DNA from: Phycisphaerae bacterium
GTDB taxonomy: Bacteria > Planctomycetota > Phycisphaerae > UBA1845
Direction of reading: 5' to 3'
Length of the DNA: 10,758 bases
Assembly: GCA_029260195.1 (NCBI GenBank)
Contig: JAJDDS010000210.1
Location: 1 to 10,758, forward strand
Below are positions 8,616 through 10,758 of this stretch, piece after piece. Below the pieces are notes generated by a model, which did no database searches, had not been told where the DNA came from, and was given only the letters and a program-made list of their open reading frames with translations. Within the stretch, counting starts at the first letter, position 1, and each line of letters starts with the position of its first letter. The translations under genes and the position numbers were made by a program.

Positions 8616-8644
8616 ATTGTGTCCTCCAAGCGGCCGAAAATCAA
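8616..8644 (-). promoter_or_regulatory. Possible sucC promoter
   Basis: On the minus strand TTGATT (8644 to 8639) and CACAAT (8621 to 8616) are separated by 17 bases, each matching the sigma70 consensus at four of six positions. Transcription would start near 8609, giving a leader of about 70 bases. Confidence 0.35.
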
Positions 8645-8692
8645 CTCGATGCGCGACGCGGGGGCGACGCCACTGGCGTGCTCGCGCCGCGA

Positions 8693-8701
8693 TGCTATGA
8701 T
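8693..8701 (+). promoter_or_regulatory. Extended -10 promoter for the DUF6941-like gene
   Basis: TGCTATGAT is an extended -10 (TGn plus TATGAT, one mismatch). No good -35 is seen, as is common for extended -10 promoters. The start would fall near 8708, about 50 bases before the GTG at 8759. It lies in the 218-base gap shared with divergent sucC. Confidence 0.45.
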
Positions 8702-8758
8702 AGCGCCCCGGCGGTGCGTATCCGCCGACGCGGACGTGTGTGCTCGAAGGGACGCCAA

Positions 8759-9208
8759 GTGCCAGGGACCGGACTCGTTCCCGACATTCTATCGCTGTCG
8801 GTCTGCGACCAGATCATCACGGACCGCATTACCGGCAAGCAGTCCCTGATTGGCATGTTCAGCACTATACACGCCGTTCGCTTTCCCGTGACGCATCCGC
8901 AGTTGTGCGTGCATCTCTCGATGACCGATGGCAGGGGCAAGACGCCGATCACCATCTCGATGGTCGATAGCGATGACGCCCGGCCGCCCATCGTCCGAGG
9001 GCAGGGAATCGTCGATTTCAAGAACCCCCGCGCCATCGCCAATCTGTCGCTGCAATTCCACGGACTGGTGTTCCCCCAGCCGGGCGAATACCGGGTCCAG
9101 ATTCTCTGCGAGGACACCCTCTTGCGCGAGGCCCGCCTCCAGCTCATCCAAGCCAAACGCCGCCCGCGGCCCGCCAAGGACACGCCTGACGTCCCCGGTG
9201 GTGAGTAA
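8759..9208 (+). CDS. Small DUF6941-like protein
   Basis: A cytoplasmic-looking protein of 149 residues with no signal peptide or membrane segment. It has the pattern SVCDQIITDRITGKQSLIGMF (14-34), FPVTHPQLCVHLSMTDGRG (42-60), LSLQFHGLVFPQPGEYRVQIL (96-116) and a final strand LLREARLQLI (121-130). Together these suggest a small beta-sandwich; I associate this pattern with DUF6941, from memory. The C-terminus is a basic, proline-rich tail (KRRPRPAK). The longest frame starts at 8678, but that ATG is upstream of the predicted transcription start and its extra residues look unlike protein. GTG at 8759 has AAGGG/AGGGA six to seven bases upstream and is preferred. Function is unknown. Divergent from sucC, 158 bases before the bactofilin gene. 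Confidence 0.75.
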   Translation: MPGTGLVPDILSLSVCDQIITDRITGKQSLIGMFSTIHAVRFPVTHPQLCVHLSMTDGRGKTPITISMVDSDDARPPIVRGQGIVDFKNPRAIANLSLQFHGLVFPQPGEYRVQILCEDTLLREARLQLIQAKRRPRPAKDTPDVPGGE

Positions 9209-9239
9209 TTCGCCCGGCTCTCGAACCGCCGCGACGCCT

Positions 9240-9282
9240 GTAAGTGCCGACGCCGTAACGGCTTACCTACTACGCTTGTAGG
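9240..9282. other. Two adjacent small hairpins after the DUF6941-like gene
   Basis: GTAAG (9240-9244) pairs with CTTAC (9262-9266), with an inner CCG/CGG and a two-base bulge. CCTAC (9266-9270) pairs with GTAGG (9278-9282) around a seven-base loop. Neither has a T-run, so factor-dependent 3' end formation or chance are both possible. Confidence 0.3.
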
Positions 9283-9306
9283 AAGTTGTCGAAGCCTACG
9301 GCTGCA

Positions 9307-9334
9307 TTGAACCGGCGGACGCTTAGGGTATACT
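9307..9334 (+). promoter_or_regulatory. sigma70-like promoter of the bactofilin cluster
   Basis: TTGAAC (9307-9312) and TATACT (9329-9334) are 16 bases apart. The -10 is embedded in GGGTATACTCCCC, matching the ctaA promoter except at one position. Transcription would begin near 9341, about 27 bases before the ATG at 9368. Confidence 0.6.
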
Positions 9335-9367
9335 CCCCGTCCGGTCTTTACGTGGCAGGAGGTTTTG

Positions 9368-9811
9368 ATGCAAACGAAAAAGAACACCGAGGAGGGCGCC
9401 ATGGCTGCGAATTCCGACCAAGAGTTCACCACGGTCATCGGTCCCGATGCCGTTTTCAAAGGCGAATTGAAGTTTGAGAAAAGCGTGCGGCATCTGGGAA
9501 AGTTCGACGGGCAAATCGATACCAAAGGACATTTGCTGATCGCCGAGGGCGCGCGACTCGCGGGTGAAGTCTCCGCAGCCAGCATCGACGTCGAGGGCGA
9601 CGTCAAGGGCAATCTCAACGCTACTGGAAAGGTCTCCCTCACGGGGACGGCGCGACTCGAAGGCGATCTGCATACGTCGCGCCTTGAGGTGGCGGACGGT
9701 GCCGTCTTCGTCGGACGCTGCGTGGTCGGTGCAAACGGGAACGCACCACCGGTCCACGCGGGAATGCAGCCGCCCCAGGCCAAGCCGCAACAGCCGTCGG
9801 TGAAGAAGTAG
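9368..9811 (+). CDS. Bactofilin (polymer-forming cytoskeletal protein)
   Basis: Bactofilins form nucleotide-independent filaments from short right-handed beta-helices and act as scaffolds for cell-shape or envelope enzymes. This one has 147 residues: a hydrophilic N-terminal tail (1-21), a beta-helical core (22-120) of repeated turns such as GPDAVFKGELKFEKSVRHLG, EGARLAGEVSAASIDVEGDV and TARLEGDLHTSRLEVADGAVF, and a proline/glutamine-rich tail (PPQAKPQQPSVKK). The ATG at 9368 has AGGAGG five bases upstream. A second in-frame ATG at 9401 also has GGAGG five bases upstream, so a form 11 residues shorter is possible. It is first in a cluster with a second bactofilin 24 bases downstream. Confidence 0.9.
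   Translation: MQTKKNTEEGAMAANSDQEFTTVIGPDAVFKGELKFEKSVRHLGKFDGQIDTKGHLLIAEGARLAGEVSAASIDVEGDVKGNLNATGKVSLTGTARLEGDLHTSRLEVADGAVFVGRCVVGANGNAPPVHAGMQPPQAKPQQPSVKK
9391..9403 (+). promoter_or_regulatory. Second internal ribosome binding site and ATG
   Basis: GGAGG (9391-9395), five bases, then ATG (9401-9403) repeat the exact layout of the first start (AGGAGG at 9357-9362, ATG at 9368) in the same frame. Either start or both could be used. Confidence 0.5.
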
Positions 9812-9835
9812 GCGGACACCGACCCGGATTCCGCG

Positions 9836-10252
9836 ATGCCAAGGTCCGGCAGCCCGCGCACGGAGAACGAAAAGACTGTCGCATGCACTCAATGCGGCGG
9901 CCACGTCCGGGTCGCGCGCCGGGCGATGTCCATCTTCTGTCCGCACTGCAGGCAAAGACTGATTCTGGAGGATTTCAAGATCAAGACCTACCACGCCAGC
10001 CGTCTCTTCGCGACCTGCGGTGATATCGTCGTCGAGAAGAACGGATTCGTCTCCGCCCCGATTCGTGTCGCCAACCTCACCGTCCGCGGCAGGGTACAGG
10101 GCAAGGTGGAGGCGCGGGGTGTTGTCAAGATCTCCGGCACGGGTCAAGTACGGGGTGATATCGAAGCTGCGGGGCTCGTAGTGGACGGCGGCGCCACGCT
10201 TGACGGGTTTTTCAGAATCAACGCGCCGACCATCGAATCGGCCGGAGAGTAG
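9836..10252 (+). CDS. Zinc-ribbon bactofilin-like protein
   Basis: 138 residues. The N-terminal part has two CxxC knuckles, C17-C20 (CTQC) and C35-C38 (CPHC), typical of a zinc ribbon. It is joined by RLILEDFKIKTYHA to a short bactofilin-type beta-helix (about 52-133) with turns APIRVANLTVRGRVQGKVEA, GVVKISGTGQVRGDIEAAGL and VVDGGATLDGFFRI. It probably co-assembles with, or caps, the bactofilin encoded 24 bases upstream, while the ribbon binds a partner protein or nucleic acid; both are inference. The ribosome site is weak, suggesting translation by coupling to the upstream gene. The only ATG before the ribbon is at 9836. No C-terminal tail follows the core, unlike its neighbour. Confidence 0.85.
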   Translation: MPRSGSPRTENEKTVACTQCGGHVRVARRAMSIFCPHCRQRLILEDFKIKTYHASRLFATCGDIVVEKNGFVSAPIRVANLTVRGRVQGKVEARGVVKISGTGQVRGDIEAAGLVVDGGATLDGFFRINAPTIESAGE

Positions 10253-10273
10253 CGTAGGCAGGTGATCATCCCC

Positions 10274-10758
10274 ATGACCGATTCTTTCCCGTCAGCACCG
10301 GGCCTCAGCGTGTTCTTCCCTTGCTACAACGAGGAAGCAAACGTCGAGCGTACCACCGAATCTGCCCTGACCGTCTGCCGCAAGATCACCGACGATTTCG
10401 AGATCATCATCGTCAACGATGGCAGCAGGGATCGCACCGGAGAACTCGCCGATGCACTCGCGGAGAAGCACGCACAGGTCCGCGCGGTTCACAATAACCC
10501 GAATCTTGGTTACGGCGGGGCGTTACAGCGCGGTTTCCGCGAGGCGACGAAGGACTGGGTGTTCTACACCGACGGCGACGGGCAGTTCGATTTTGAGGAG
10601 CTAGCATGCCTCTTGCCCCTGTCCGGCGCCAGCGTAATTGTCAGCGCCTACCGCCTCGACCGCAAGGATCCGCCACTGCGGAGACTCAACGCGTGGGCGT
10701 GGACCACGCTTGTGAATTTCGTGTTCGGAATGCGCGTCCGCGACATCGATTGCGCGTT
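10274..10758 (+). CDS. Family 2 glycosyltransferase, 5' part
   Basis: Only the first 161 residues are in the window; there is no stop. The GT-A fold signatures are clear: LSVFFPCYNEEANVERT (11-27), IIIVNDGSRDRT (44-55), NPNLGYGGALQRGF (75-88) and the metal/nucleotide-sugar site YTDGDGQFDFEEL (98-110), followed by AYRLDRKDPPLRRLNAWAW and RVRDIDCA. This is the dolichol-phosphate-mannose-synthase-like subgroup, which often transfers a sugar from a nucleotide donor to a lipid carrier; donor and acceptor cannot be told. The ATG at 10274 has AGGTGA (10260-10265) eight bases upstream. It follows the zinc-ribbon bactofilin by 21 bases and is probably in the same transcript. Confidence 0.92.
   Translation, partial: MTDSFPSAPGLSVFFPCYNEEANVERTTESALTVCRKITDDFEIIIVNDGSRDRTGELADALAEKHAQVRAVHNNPNLGYGGALQRGFREATKDWVFYTDGDGQFDFEELACLLPLSGASVIVSAYRLDRKDPPLRRLNAWAWTTLVNFVFGMRVRDIDCA

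Noticed and set aside
8695..10147. Long minus-strand frames (397 and 274 codons) opposite the DUF6941-like and bactofilin genes
   Set aside because: They cross two genes and their promoter, show no domain pattern, and oppose frames with clear families and ribosome sites.

Overview
The window looks like a chromosomal piece of a GC-rich planctomycete, possibly Phycisphaerae-like. This is an inference. It rests on secreted proteins with cohesin-like, HYR and dockerin-like modules, an IPTL-type (IPTVSEWG) C-terminal sorting signal, a large secreted domain with NGSQSRMGPRS and YHSGEPYDNTDW motifs, and a zinc-ribbon bactofilin paired with an ordinary one. Genes are on both strands and mostly housekeeping or envelope-related. 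I see no rRNA, tRNA, CRISPR array, transposase or phage gene.

Layout, left to right. (1) The last codons of an unknown plus-strand gene (3-35) are followed by a good intrinsic terminator (65-101). A short widespread-type interspersed repeat (131-198) lies next, then a sigma70-like promoter (244-272). (2) ctaA and ctaB (320-2172), overlapping by four bases, form a heme O to heme A pathway module for an aa3/ba3-type heme-copper oxidase. (3) Two convergently placed minus-strand secreted proteins follow: a 321-residue cohesin/HYR/dockerin-like protein (2216-3181) and a 630-residue IPTL-anchored surface protein (3507-5399). The latter has a perfect 22-bp palindrome lying over its probable -10 box. 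(4) Also on the minus strand, sucC (7377-8540) is followed by an NCS2/AzgA-like permease (5593-7299). The 77-bp gap between them is filled by a 25-bp-arm inverted repeat. sucD is not next to sucC. (5) Divergent from sucC is a small DUF6941-like protein (8759-9208). Then comes a separate promoter and a tight cluster: bactofilin (9368-9811), zinc-ribbon bactofilin (9836-10252) and a family 2 glycosyltransferase running off the window (10274 on).

How genes work together. CtaB farnesylates heme B and CtaA oxidises heme O to heme A. The two bactofilins and the glycosyltransferase are separated by only 24 and 21 bases and are probably one transcript, which suggests a cytoskeletal scaffold linked to envelope glycan or lipid-sugar synthesis. 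The two secreted proteins have separate leaders and are probably independent surface components. I found no obvious new defence or mobile system. The most unusual items are the bactofilin pair, the palindrome at the surface-protein promoter, the inverted-repeat element between sucC and the permease, and the domain makeup of the secreted proteins. Several starts were moved downstream from the longest open frame on the basis of ribosome binding sites (2216-3181, 7377-8540, 8759-9208, 9368-9811).
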